Shown here: one piece after another, positions 42,696-52,505 of the stretch | Layout of the letters: the number at the start of each line of letters is the position of its first letter | Numbering within the stretch: position 1 is the first letter of the stretch | Translations under genes and position numbers: made by a program | Origin: Bacillus sp. SA1-12 | GTDB lineage: Bacteria; Bacillota; Bacilli; Bacillales; Bacillaceae | Reading direction: 5' to 3' | Assembly: GCF_000981385.1 (NCBI RefSeq) | Contig: NZ_LATZ01000120.1 | Coordinates: forward strand, 310,001 to 374,000 | Length of the DNA: 64,000 bases | Notes under the pieces: model-generated | Seen by the model: only the letters and a program-made list of their open reading frames with translations | The model's database searches: none | What the model was told of the DNA's origin: nothing

Positions 42696-42818
42696 ATGGC
42701 GAAAAAAGGAATACAAAATTCAAGCCTTGAACAATTAAAAAATGATCATGAAACAGAGACAGCTTTTAAGGCAGATGACCCTAAAAAACTTAATGCAGGA
42801 GCAAAAAGAAACAAATAA
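42696..42818 (+). CDS. Small hydrophilic protein, probable spore protein
   Basis: A 40-residue, highly charged protein (MAKKGIQNSSLEQLKNDHET, ending KKLNAGAKRNK) without a membrane helix, preceded by a GGTGAT ribosome site. Size and composition resemble minor small acid-soluble spore proteins, and a sigma-G-type promoter precedes it. I do not recognise the exact family. It ends at a hairpin shared with the convergent MCP locus. Confidence 0.6.
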   Translation: MAKKGIQNSSLEQLKNDHETETAFKADDPKKLNAGAKRNK

Positions 42819-42850
42819 GTTTGTACAAATCGATACATGTCTTAACGAAA

Positions 42851-42876
42851 AGACCCACCTATACCTGAGTGGGTCT
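42851..42876. terminator. Shared bidirectional hairpin
   Basis: AGACCCAC-N10-GTGGGTCT lies between the small plus-strand gene and the convergent MCP locus. U tracts are weak on both sides. Confidence 0.6.
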
Positions 42877-42889
42877 ATAAATAGAAAGT

Positions 42890-44581
42890 TTACACTTTGA
42901 ATTTACCAATTAATTCCTGGAGTTCTTCCGCCATTTTTGATATGGAAGCTGAGGATGCACTTATTTCTTCCATAAATGCAAGCTGTTCTTCAACTGCTCC
43001 AGACATGCTATCTGTTCCTGCAGCTGTCAAATTTGACGTCTCATCAATTATTTTCATAGCATGAACAATTTGTTCTGTCCCTGTATACATTTCTTGAACT
43101 GCAGAGGTTACTTCTTGAATTTGTGAAGAGACTTCAAGAACTCCTTGTTCGATTTGCTCGAAGGATCTTCCTGCATTACGTACTAGTCTGATACCTGCAG
43201 CTACTTTATTTGTTGTATCATCCATTGATTGAACAGCCTGTTCTGTATCCGTCAAAATAGATGATATTAATGGGGAGATTTGTACAGCAGAAGCGGCAGA
43301 CTGCTCAGCTAATTTGCGTACTTCATCTGCAACAATTGCAAAGCCGCGGCCGTGTTCCCCAGCTCTTGCAGCTTCAATTGCTGCATTTAATGCTAGTAGG
43401 TTTGTTTGTTTGGCAATACCTGTAATGACTTCAACCATTTTATTTATTTGTGATGAGCGTTTTCCAAGGAGCTTTACCTCTTGTGAAAGATGGGTAACAG
43501 AATCATTAATATCATTCATTTGCCTTACAACTGTTTCAACTGCTTTATTTCCGTTGAGTGCCTTATCCACTGCATGTAATGCAGAAGTATTAACAACATG
43601 TGAATTAGCCGAGATGGTCCCTACAGAAGATGATAAATCGTTAATTGTCATAGCTGTTTCTTTGACACTTTGGTTTTGCTTATCTATTCCCACTGCAACA
43701 TGTTGAACAGTTGTTGAAATCTGCTCGCTAGCACCGGTTGATTCCTCTACACTGGCGGTTAATTGCTCTGCAGCGGCTGCTACTTGTCCAGCATGATCCC
43801 CTACTTGTTTAATTAACTCTCTAAGCTTGCCAATCATTTGATTAAATGACCAAGCGATTTCACCTAATTCATCACGTGAATCTAATTTAATGTTTTGAGT
43901 AAGATCTCCTTCTCCTGCGGCAATTTCTTTTAGACGTATATGTACTATTTGTAAAGGGATCAAAATAGATCTCAAGAGAAATATAGAAAAAATAAATCCA
44001 CCAATGATAGATAATGCGATAACGGTAAATAAAATGATCATTGCCACTTGGTGTTTTTCATTTAAAAGGTTTTTTTTGTTCTCGATTTTTTTTGCTAATT
44101 TATCAATAAAATTGTTAATGCTGGGATCTCAAGCTCTTTGCGGATGCCTCTTTGTTCCTCCATATGAATGGTTTTGGCTTTTTGAGGCTCTCCACCTAGA
44201 TAGGTATCTACCATTTCTTTGTTCGCTTCCCCATATACTGAGAGGTTATCTTTCATCTCATTTATGGCTTCTATTTCTGAACGTTCAAGAATTGGATTAC
44301 TCTCGAGTTCAGTAAAATAGGCCTCAATTTCTTTAGATTTCTCCTCAATTCCGGCAACTAGTTCCATATCTCCTGTAAGGAGAAATGCCCTCTCATCATT
44401 CGAAATCCCTGTGAATCTAAATTGCAATGATTTTAGAATCAGCTGTATATCCTGCTCTTTTTGTATTTCAAGGGATGCTTTTTCGTTTTTTTTCCAGTTC
44501 AAGAAATGCGAGAACACCTATAATAAGCAGCCCGGCTATTAAGATTGAAACCAAAGTAATGAGCTTTCCTTTTATTTTCAA
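42890..44581 (-). pseudogene. Methyl-accepting chemotaxis protein with two frameshifts
   Basis: Read across frames, this is one MCP: a TTG start at 44581 with an AGGAGG ribosome site, a membrane helix (KLITLVSILIAGLLIIGVLA), a helical sensor domain with FLLTGD (open frame 44517-44095), a second membrane helix, a HAMP domain (IKLDSRDELGEIAWSFNQM region) and a full signalling domain with the hairpin tip GIAKQTNLLALNAAIEAARAG and later EVRKLAEQS. One shift lies at a run of eight A (44486-44493), where dropping one base restores LELEKNEKASLEIQ; the second lies at 44123-44125, where adding one base restores EIPSINNFIDKLAKK. Either the gene is dead or these are sequencing errors. The 385-residue tail alone could start at 44047 but would lack the sensor. 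Confidence 0.85.
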
Positions 44582-44684
44582 AACAAATGCCTCCTAATGT
44601 TTTATTTCCTGTAATTAATATCGGCAGGAAGAGTTTTTGTTTAATGGAAATTACTGCTTAAAATTTATAAAGAACGCAATAAAT

Positions 44685-44708
44685 AGAAAAAACCACCAAT
44701 AAGGTGGT
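44685..44708 (-). terminator. Terminator of the glutamate synthase-like gene
   Basis: ACCACC-TTATT-GGTGGT followed by TTTTTTC on the minus strand, at the stop codon of the gene at 44710. Confidence 0.8.
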
Positions 44709-44709
44709 C

Positions 44710-46332
44710 TCAAATTGAACTTTTTACAAGTTGTAATGGCTTATCTTTTTCAACGATGGATTCATAAATTTCATCCAAAGAGTAAACCCTTCCCTTTTCA
44801 TCTTTATAAACAACATGTTCAGGTTTAAAACGTACCGGAGAGTCCAAACCAGCTGCTGCAGCAACTCGAAATAGACCTTTACGCATGGATATTAAATAAT
44901 TTGCTGTCCGATATTTTTTTTCATCGATCACAAGTGCTTTTTGTAGATCTGGGTCTGTTGTTGCTACTCCAACTGGACATGCATTGGATTCACATTTTTG
45001 TGCTTGAATACAGCCAACTGTAATCATAAATCCGCGAGCAATATTAATAAGGTCTGCACCCATAGCAAGGGCAATAGCGACTAGATCTGGGGAAAACAGT
45101 TTACCAGAGGCAATGATTTTTACTTGGTCACGAACACCATATTTTTTAAGGGCATGATCCATTAGCGGTAACGCCGATTTGATTGGCAAGCCAACACTAT
45201 CCGCCAGTTCTTGATAGGAAGCACCTGTTCCCCCTTCTCCGCCATCTACTGTAATAAAATCCGGTCCTTTACCTGTTTCTTTTATGTTTCTTGCTAATTC
45301 GTCAGCTTCTTCCTTGCTCCCAATAACTACCTTCATTCCGACTGGCTTGCCTGTATGCTCACGGATTCGTTCGATAAAGGTAAATAAGGATGGAAAGTCG
45401 CCAAATTCTCGAAACCGGTTTGGACTATCAATTGATTTAAAAGGTTCGACCATCCGAATTCTAGCAATTTCCTCTGTTACCTTTTCCCCATCAATATGTC
45501 CTCCTCGTGTTTTCGCGCCTTGAGCCAACTTGATTTCAAATGCCTTCACTTGAGGAATTTGACTTTTTTCCGTTAAAGCTTCCCAGCTGAAATTCCCTTC
45601 TTTATCTCTAACCCCGAATAGTCCAGGTCCAATTTGCATGATAAGGTCAACGCCGCCCTTTAAATGGTAATCAGAAATGCCGCCTTCCCCTGTATTCATC
45701 CAGGTACCTTTCGCAAGTGCCAGTCCTTCAGAAAGAGCTGTAATGGCTCGGTCACCCAATGAACCATAACTCATAGCTGACATGCCAATCTGGCCTTTAA
45801 CAATAAACGGGGTTCTGCAATTTTGCCCAATAACGATCGCGTCGTCATCATCAAGTAAATAAACAAGTGATTCTTCCTTCTCTAGGTATTCCTTTTTCTG
45901 TGTAAATAAAGGTTCTTTTATGAGTAAATAACGTTCTGTTGTTTCTTTTGTTTTTCGATCCATTTTGATCTCTTCTGTGAGCTTTGGAAACATCGAGTTT
46001 CTAATATAAAATCCTGCTTCTTCAAAATCTCTTTGCGAGCCAAACCCTAAGACATCACGTTTATATTTTGCTTTTCTTACAATATGCTGGTATTCATTTC
46101 TAGAAAAAGGCTTGCCCTCTAGATCATTGTTAAATAAATATTGACGCAGCTCAGGACCTATCGTTTCTAAGAAATATCTTACTCGTCCTATCACAGGATA
46201 ATTACGGAGAATCGGATGCTGCTTTTGCGTTCGGTCTATAAAATACAAATAAATGGCTGTGATTATCAAGGCAAGCAGAATTACCGTACAAAAAATAAAA
46301 CCAATAATTGTTAAGACATTCGCTATATTCAA
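44710..46332 (-). CDS. FMN-binding glutamate synthase-family protein (YerD-like)
   Basis: A 540-residue protein with an N-terminal membrane helix (residues about 8-32) and a glutamate synthase-type TIM barrel: QIGMSAMSYGSLG, MNTGEGGIS, the FMN phosphate region FITVDGGEGGTGASY, and a cysteine cluster CIQAQKCESNACPVGVAT matching the iron-sulfur region of GltS. The glutaminase domain of full glutamate synthase is missing, as in B. subtilis YerD and the archaeal-type small GltS. The true electron donor and product are not established for this group. It is monocistronic with its own terminator. Confidence 0.88.
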   Translation of the reverse strand: MNIANVLTIIGFIFCTVILLALIITAIYLYFIDRTQKQHPILRNYPVIGRVRYFLETIGPELRQYLFNNDLEGKPFSRNEYQHIVRKAKYKRDVLGFGSQRDFEEAGFYIRNSMFPKLTEEIKMDRKTKETTERYLLIKEPLFTQKKEYLEKEESLVYLLDDDDAIVIGQNCRTPFIVKGQIGMSAMSYGSLGDRAITALSEGLALAKGTWMNTGEGGISDYHLKGGVDLIMQIGPGLFGVRDKEGNFSWEALTEKSQIPQVKAFEIKLAQGAKTRGGHIDGEKVTEEIARIRMVEPFKSIDSPNRFREFGDFPSLFTFIERIREHTGKPVGMKVVIGSKEEADELARNIKETGKGPDFITVDGGEGGTGASYQELADSVGLPIKSALPLMDHALKKYGVRDQVKIIASGKLFSPDLVAIALAMGADLINIARGFMITVGCIQAQKCESNACPVGVATTDPDLQKALVIDEKKYRTANYLISMRKGLFRVAAAAGLDSPVRFKPEHVVYKDEKGRVYSLDEIYESIVEKDKPLQLVKSSI

Positions 46333-46454
46333 CTTATTTCCTCCCTTACGGCAATGTATTTACAGCATTCATGCATTTTTAGCTGGCTTATTGTTAGGAT
46401 TCGCAACTAGGGAATAAATATCCATTCGAATAGCATGATGTTTATTCAAAGCCA

Positions 46455-46490
46455 TAAAAAAATGCAGGCCCGAATCATTATCGGTCCTGC
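46455..46490 (-). terminator. Terminator of the Suv3-like helicase gene
   Basis: GCAGGACCGA and TCGGGCCTGC pair with one mismatch around a 7-base loop, followed on the minus strand by ATTTTTTTATGG. It lies 20 bases after the helicase stop codon. The rest of the 46333-46509 spacer shows nothing I can support. Confidence 0.85.
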
Positions 46491-46509
46491 TATCCAAAAG
46501 AGGCATATG

Positions 46510-49005
46510 TTAGAAGACATTTTTTCTTCCTTTACGTATGAGATGGCACTCATCACATACTTGGAATTTAAAATGGTGCGGAAGGTTTTTACCGCAATGT
46601 TTACATGTTTTTTTTAGTTGTACTCCTTTTTTTAATTGGTCATTGATCTTATCACTAATATCGATTCGAATTCTTTCCCAATAGTGAGCTTCAGTGTTTT
46701 TCCCGAGTTTATACAAAAATAAGAGATGGAGACCCACTGATTTATATGATAATTCGAGCTCTTCAAGACCAGATTCCTTTACAACCGGTTCTGGTAATTC
46801 TTCCCCATCTACAATCGATTGCAGCTTTTGCTTCCACTGGACTCTCAGGGAAGGTTCGTTTGCTGAAAATGGCAGATGCAGAAAGCTATACAAATCGGCG
46901 ATTGAGAGCTTGGCCTCAATCACTGAATCCTCAATCATCTCGTATAATAGTTTTTCATCAGACAATGAAGCTTTCTTTGTTCCTGCCGGACTATAAAATT
47001 TATCCCATAAGGAAAAAAACAGTCCAAGCTTACGTGAGTATTTTTGAAAACGCTCAAGTACAGCTGAAGTAGGAGCGATTGCGAATCCTTGAAGTGGTTC
47101 ATCCTCTTCTTCTAGAAGCCGTGCCATCGTTTTGATATTGCCCGTAAACGCCACTTTTCCGATATCATAAATACCTCTGCGTCCTGCCCGTCCGGCAATT
47201 TGCTTGACTTCCTGTGAAGTAAGCCATCTTCTCCTTGTACCATCGAATTTATCGTTTTCTAAAAAAACAATTCGTCTAATCGGGAGGTTTAACCCCATTC
47301 CAATCGCATCAGTAGCTACAATGACGTTTGTTTCTCCTTTAATAAACCGCTGCATTTGTTTTTTTCTTGTCTCTGGAGGCATACTGCCGTAAATCATACT
47401 CACCTTGCGTCCTTTTCTTTGCAGCTCTGAAGCTGTCTCGAGTACACGTTTCCTCGAAAAGCAAACAAGTGCATCTCCTTTACGAGTATGGCTGAGCTGG
47501 AAAACCTTTGATTCCACTTCAAGGGGAATATCTCGCATGTATTCATAAACCTTAACATCTGATTCACCAAGAAGCTGAAGAATCATTGGTTTGGCGTTAA
47601 AGCTGCATATGATATGGACTTCTTTTGCATTTGCTTTAGTGATGGCTTTATACCATGAAAAACCGCGATCTTTATCTGCAATCATTTGCGCCTCATCAAT
47701 GACAACTACTTCGTAGAAATCTTTTTCATGAAAAATTTCTACCGTACATGCTAGATGATTGGCATCCAAAACCAGTTTCTCCTCCTCACCTGTTTTCAAC
47801 GAGCAAGGAACATCTTCTTCATTTAACGTATCATAAATTTCAAGTGCTAAAAGGCGAAGCGGTGCTAAATAGATTCCGCTGTTCGCTTCTTTCATTCGTT
47901 TAATCGCCTGAAAAGTTTTACCGGTATTGGTTTCGCCAACATGGAGAACATATTGGATATTACGTCCTGCAGGAGGATTGTATTCTCTGCCGAAAATATC
48001 CTCGATCATCCTTGACTCTTCTTCTTTTCGCCGTCTGATTTCCTCTAACTCCTGAACTGCTTTTCGTTCTCTTTCAGAAAGATCTTTCTCATACTGCTCT
48101 TGATGTATTTTAAGATCAAATGGAATGTCAAGTAATCTTGTAAGATCTGATACATATTCCTCTAACAAATCTTCATAAAATTCTTGACCAAGTTCTACAA
48201 ACAGTTGAAATGCTGTTTCCTTTATGATGGAATCAGGTAAAGCTTTATGATATATGTTCTTGTATTCCTCAAAAAGGTGGACAGAAAGATTTTCCTTTAG
48301 CCAATTTGTCCCAAAGTCAAGCAAATAACTTGAAATGAGTCCTTCATATTTATCGGTTATATCATCATAAAAGCGATTTTTGTTATAGGCTTGGTCGAGT
48401 TCATGTTCTAAATATGTAGCAAAGAGGATATCTTCAGATGAAAGAATGATCCCTCTTTGTTCTATCTCAATGGCAAGATGGGAGCCAAGTAAATAACGGA
48501 CATAGAGGTAAAGATCCTCATAATGATCATCAAGCAGTTTATCGATATAATACTCAAGCTTTTGGAGATATTTCCTCCTTTCCTCTCGTTGGTGCTGAAG
48601 CTTCATTCGGCTAAGATATGCTTCCCTTGCCTGAACATATTGTTGTTCCCATTTTTCTATTTGGGTTAAAAACGTGTCGTCAAGCCAGCCCAATAAGTCA
48701 AATGGTTTTATCTCTCTTATTTCATTGCGAAACATTTGATTGATTTGTTTTTTGCTTAACCCCTCGAGATCAAAGCCATTTTCAGATAGATATGATTTCT
48801 TTTCAGTATAAGAGGCATGGCTGGTTGTCGAATTAAGCCAGGCATTTAACCAGATTTGATCAAGATATTGCCCTCTTTCTCTAAGGTATTGTTCATAGGT
48901 AGGCAGGCTTTCTTTTTCTTCGAGAAATTTATATAGATCGTTAAACGCCATTTCTTTCGTGCGCTCAATAGCTTTTTGGTAATGTTTTGATAAAAAATCG
49001 TCCAT
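46510..49005 (-). CDS. Suv3-like superfamily 2 RNA helicase with C-terminal zinc ribbon
   Basis: An 831-residue helicase. The first 345 residues are a charged, helical region that I do not recognise. The helicase core follows: Walker A VGETNTGKTF (356-365), motif Ia APLRLLALEI, Walker B VVIDEAQMI (DEAQ at 437-440), motif V ATDAIGMGLN (564-573) and motif VI QIAGRAGRRG (602-611). VGETNTGKT and the DEAQM box are close to the Suv3/mitochondrial degradosome helicase family. The C-terminus carries CKHC and CDEC pairs (C801, C804, C817, C820), a zinc ribbon. A role in RNA turnover is likely from the family. Ribosome site AAGGAGT; monocistronic. Confidence 0.88.
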   Translation of the reverse strand: MDDFLSKHYQKAIERTKEMAFNDLYKFLEEKESLPTYEQYLRERGQYLDQIWLNAWLNSTTSHASYTEKKSYLSENGFDLEGLSKKQINQMFRNEIREIKPFDLLGWLDDTFLTQIEKWEQQYVQAREAYLSRMKLQHQREERRKYLQKLEYYIDKLLDDHYEDLYLYVRYLLGSHLAIEIEQRGIILSSEDILFATYLEHELDQAYNKNRFYDDITDKYEGLISSYLLDFGTNWLKENLSVHLFEEYKNIYHKALPDSIIKETAFQLFVELGQEFYEDLLEEYVSDLTRLLDIPFDLKIHQEQYEKDLSERERKAVQELEEIRRRKEEESRMIEDIFGREYNPPAGRNIQYVLHVGETNTGKTFQAIKRMKEANSGIYLAPLRLLALEIYDTLNEEDVPCSLKTGEEEKLVLDANHLACTVEIFHEKDFYEVVVIDEAQMIADKDRGFSWYKAITKANAKEVHIICSFNAKPMILQLLGESDVKVYEYMRDIPLEVESKVFQLSHTRKGDALVCFSRKRVLETASELQRKGRKVSMIYGSMPPETRKKQMQRFIKGETNVIVATDAIGMGLNLPIRRIVFLENDKFDGTRRRWLTSQEVKQIAGRAGRRGIYDIGKVAFTGNIKTMARLLEEEDEPLQGFAIAPTSAVLERFQKYSRKLGLFFSLWDKFYSPAGTKKASLSDEKLLYEMIEDSVIEAKLSIADLYSFLHLPFSANEPSLRVQWKQKLQSIVDGEELPEPVVKESGLEELELSYKSVGLHLLFLYKLGKNTEAHYWERIRIDISDKINDQLKKGVQLKKTCKHCGKNLPHHFKFQVCDECHLIRKGRKNVF

Positions 49006-49037
49006 TGCAAACTCCTTATAATGCTTTATATTTTTTC

Positions 49038-49102
49038 AATCTTAACGAACTGTATGAACCTCACTTTAAAATAAAGCGGGAGATAACAACTTGTAAAGAT
49101 CC
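49038..49102. repeat. Dispersed hairpin repeat, copy 2
   Basis: Shares AATCTTAACG at one end and GTAAAGATCCGA at the other with copy 1 at 40525-40606, and can form a weaker hairpin. The middle has diverged. The rest of the 49103-49515 spacer is AT-rich; two very short ORFs there (for example from 49393 and 49457) are not supported. Confidence 0.5.
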
Positions 49103-49515
49103 GACAAAAGGTAGGATGTCCAAGACAGGCGACTGCCATAGGAATGGGCGGGTTAGTTTTAAAAGTCTTCCTTTATTTTTTACGATTTATGGCATGTTAT
49201 CCCATGTAATCGTAATCGTATGGAAGATCGGATTGTTTATTCCATTTTATTACTGTATAACCCTTACTTCGAGAAAATTTCAACTAATGGTAGTATCCTT
49301 TTATTTTATTTATATATTATAGCGTTATTTATAGGATTGATATAAATCTTTCAGGAAATACTTTCTAATAATATCTTTAGAAGGTATTTGTATGCAAGGA
49401 TATCATTCAGGAAATGACCATACCTTTAAACAAGTTGGAAATGGATAGGAGTAAAAGTGGTCGTAGATTTTATTAAAAGAAAGCAAGAAAACTTTTTAAT
49501 AAAGTTTCATATAAA

Positions 49516-49553
49516 GAAAAAAGCCTCAATAGCTTTTAAGCGGCGAGACTTTT
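49516..49553 (-). terminator. Candidate terminator downstream of the GH127 locus
   Basis: AAAAGTCTC and GAGGCTTTT arms around a 17-base loop, with TTTTTTC following on the minus strand. It lies about 120 bases after the GH127 stop codon and would end the second glycan operon. Confidence 0.55.
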
Positions 49554-49676
49554 GGGTTAATTAATTTGATAAGAATAAATGAAATGGCTATTCCCCTTCA
49601 TTAATGCAAGGCAAATATCAAAAAAATAGGTTTCATCATTGCTTATAGAATGTACCTTAAACTTCATTTAATTCCA

Positions 49677-51543
49677 TTACCCCTTGCTAAAATGGATAAA
49701 AGGAACTTCTGTCATTCTCAAGTTTGTACATCCATATGGCAACAGTTTTACTACTTTTTTTTCGCTAAGAGGTTTCCGATCTGCCGGCACTTTTGCAACA
49801 ATGCCATTTGTTTTAGGCCAATCAATTTCAACTAGTTTTGCTTTTGCTTCTATTGGAGATTCTTTTGTACTAAAAGGAATAGGACCTATACCATTAAATG
49901 TATATTCTATTTTTTTGTCAGCATATCCATAATTCCATTGTGATAAGGGAAATAGTTCATAATCACAATGAGGGAACAATCTTAATTTTTCTTCCTTTCC
50001 ATAATCAATCATCTTCCATTCTTCATCAATAGCGATGCTGTATAAAAGCGGCCCTCTTCTAACTGCTACCATATTTTCAGGTCTTTCGATAAATTCTGTC
50101 TCAAAAAGAAGTGAGACTTCAATTGTTTCTTCGTTGTTCCAAGTCTTTGAAATAGTATAGAATTCTCCACTTTCAGCATGTGCACCATTAACTGCTGCGC
50201 TCGAACAAAAGGCTGGAATCCTTATATCAAAAGCAAACTCAACTGGTTTACTTACTTTGACGCTGAAATTCATTTTATTATGAAAAGGATAATCTGTAGA
50301 AAGACTTATTTTTACTTGAACATCGTTAATAACTGTTTCCACATTTGACGGAGCAATTGCTACACAAGCTATCCCATTGTTTGTATCCATAAATGTAGAC
50401 AAAGCAAATTTAGGCCATGCTTGATTGAAATTTGATGTGCAACATCCAAAATGTGGCTCAAGTCCAAAAAGATGAGCTTCTCCATTATTCGTGCTGAAGG
50501 GTTGGTTTCCTTCTTCAATTCTGCTGCATTCAGCTTGATTGACTAGTTGATATATTGGTGTGTCCACATATCAGGACTAATTGCAGCAGGCAGGGCATTA
50601 TAAGTGATATATTCCAGTTTGTCTGCCCATTTCATATCTCCCGTTATTTGAATGAGATGCTCTAATGAATACATAAACTCAGCTACAGAACATAGTTCAG
50701 TTCCTTGTATTGGGCTTGTACCCGAAAGACATTCATCTCCAGTAAAGATACCTGCAGCAGTGCCATGACAATCAGATAATTTTTGCATCATCAATTCTGC
50801 AAATTTTTTATCTTCCTCTTTTTTGCTGATTCTACTAAATAGAGCTAAAGATTTTATTGCCATCGCTTGGTTTACGACATGATTCATTTGGCTCCAGTGG
50901 CCAAATGCTTGCGGGTTTTCATAAGGCCAATTCTCGTATAAAACCTTAAAATCAAATCCTTGAGCCCTTAATTTAATCGCTAGTTTGATTAACCAGTCTT
51001 CTTTTCTTCTTTCGAAAAGCCAATAGATAGGAATGAGCATTTCGAACCATCTTGTGGACGCCCAATTAATAATGGTGAACATATCTATATGTCTATCAAA
51101 ATTTTTCACAGTCTTATAGATGACCTCTTCTATTCTTTCATCAGTACTGCACTCATATAGACAACTAATACTTTTAATAGAAGAATTAATGCCCACATGT
51201 CATATCGATCTCTCTCTTCTATAGTGCAAGGGCATATCCAGCCATCATCCTCTTACCTGCTAATGATGGCATCTATATAGTATTTAGCACGTTTCTTCAT
51301 ATCGTCATCATTCAATAGATAGGCCAATGGGATAAAACCGTCTAACCAGTAAGGTACACGTTCCCATCCTTCTTTATCTCCTCCAATCCACTTACTTTCT
51401 TTAATATCCGGCCAAAATTTATCCAGATTACCGCTAAGACCTTCAGCTTGTATTTGTAACTGACGTAATAGCCATCCATTAGGTTTTATTTCATTTGCCG
51501 TTAAAGGTTTTAATGATAATTCAGAAAGGTTTGCCAATACCAT
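49677..51543 (-). pseudogene. GH127 beta-L-arabinofuranosidase-type gene broken by frameshifts
   Basis: Three open frames (51543-51253, 51196-50543, 50567-49677) plus a short stretch between the first two are pieces of one GH127 protein of about 620 residues. The order is family-like: N-terminal KPNGWLLRQL and YWLDGFIPLAYLL, then DDGWICP and YDMWALI in an intervening frame, then the barrel with GTELCSVAEFMYSLE and finally FGCCTSNFNQAWPKF. In characterised GH127, the Glu and Cys of ExC and the paired Cys bind zinc and supply the nucleophile; all are encoded here. At least three one-base shifts are needed to join the parts (near 51250, near 51155 and near 50550). It is the last gene of the second glycan operon. 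Confidence 0.82.
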
Positions 51544-51626
51544 ATTTGCCCCATCCTTTTTTAACTTACTCGTTATTCATAAGGAACTGATGTTGAAAAT
51601 GCATTTCTTCTTCTCTGCAAAAGTTT

Positions 51627-52460
51627 CTACCTTTCTACTAGAGAGTAAGCTTGTTTTGTCTTTTTAATCCCATATTTCGCAACCTCAATAGGAGTTTGCC
51701 TGCCAAAGTTTTGAATAAATAATTCCAACGATAAATAACCGCTGTAACCTATTTGTTTTAAAAGTGATGCAAACCTTTGATTTGGTGCGATCCCTTCTCC
51801 TGGAAACACACGATCATGGTCAGTGATAAATTCACTTGTTGGATTAGCTGGGTAATCGTTGACATGAACGATTCCGATGTTATTTGCATGCAAATAGACC
51901 AAACTCTCTAACTTGCTTCCGCCTGTATACATATGAAAAGGATCTAATAAAAATTTAACGTCAGGAATTCCGCTTTCCATTGCTACGTAAAGTGCTTCAC
52001 TCAATTTGGAGAGCTTTTTTGATTTACCCCAAAATTCAAGGTAAGGCTCAACTCCTATTTGACGTGCTAATCTCGTTAATTGAGAAAAATGAACAGCCAT
52101 AGCCTCTAATGATAGTCCTTCTACGTTACCGCTGGGTGGAGCAGCAACAGCCTTGCAACCTAATTCCTTTAACATTGTGATTTCTCGTTCTGCTTGGTCG
52201 AATCCTTTTTTACGAATGTGTTCGTCTACATCTGTCCATTTAAAAAAAGTTATAGCGTTAACAACTGAAATACCGCGATCTTCTATCAAGCTTCTTAGCT
52301 CTTTGATTGATCCTCCTTTTTCAAGATACTCTTCAATATCCTTGACCCAAAGTTCAATACCATCATAACCTGCTTCAGCAGCAATATTTACCTGTTCTTT
52401 CACATCTAATTTAAATGGAAACAACGTAGATGCATTTAATGCCAGCTTAAAATGGAACAA
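51627..52460 (-). CDS. TIM-barrel sugar phosphate isomerase/epimerase
   Basis: A 277-residue protein of the xylose isomerase-like (AP endonuclease 2) barrel family, similar to IolE/hydroxypyruvate isomerase types. Metal and catalytic residues are visible: E142 in YLEFWGK, D173 and H176 in LLDPFHMY, H199 in IVHVND and E246 in LSLELF. Family members isomerise, epimerise or dehydrate sugars and inositols, and some cleave 3-keto-glycosides. It follows a Gfo/Idh/MocA oxidoreductase by 45 bases, so it may act on an oxidised sugar. Confidence 0.87.
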   Translation of the reverse strand: MFHFKLALNASTLFPFKLDVKEQVNIAAEAGYDGIELWVKDIEEYLEKGGSIKELRSLIEDRGISVVNAITFFKWTDVDEHIRKKGFDQAEREITMLKELGCKAVAAPPSGNVEGLSLEAMAVHFSQLTRLARQIGVEPYLEFWGKSKKLSKLSEALYVAMESGIPDVKFLLDPFHMYTGGSKLESLVYLHANNIGIVHVNDYPANPTSEFITDHDRVFPGEGIAPNQRFASLLKQIGYSGYLSLELFIQNFGRQTPIEVAKYGIKKTKQAYSLVER

Positions 52461-52505
52461 AGATTTTTCCTCCTTTTTAGTAAAAAGTGTTAGTGACTAA
52501 TCCGG

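Noticed and set aside
48987..49322. 111-codon plus-strand frame upstream of the helicase
   Set aside because: Overlaps the helicase start and a repeat; later ATG has ribosome site too close; no family signature.
49393..49562. Two consecutive tiny plus-strand ORFs (17 and about 35 codons)
   Set aside because: Weak ribosome sites, no recognisable peptide and overlap with a candidate terminator.
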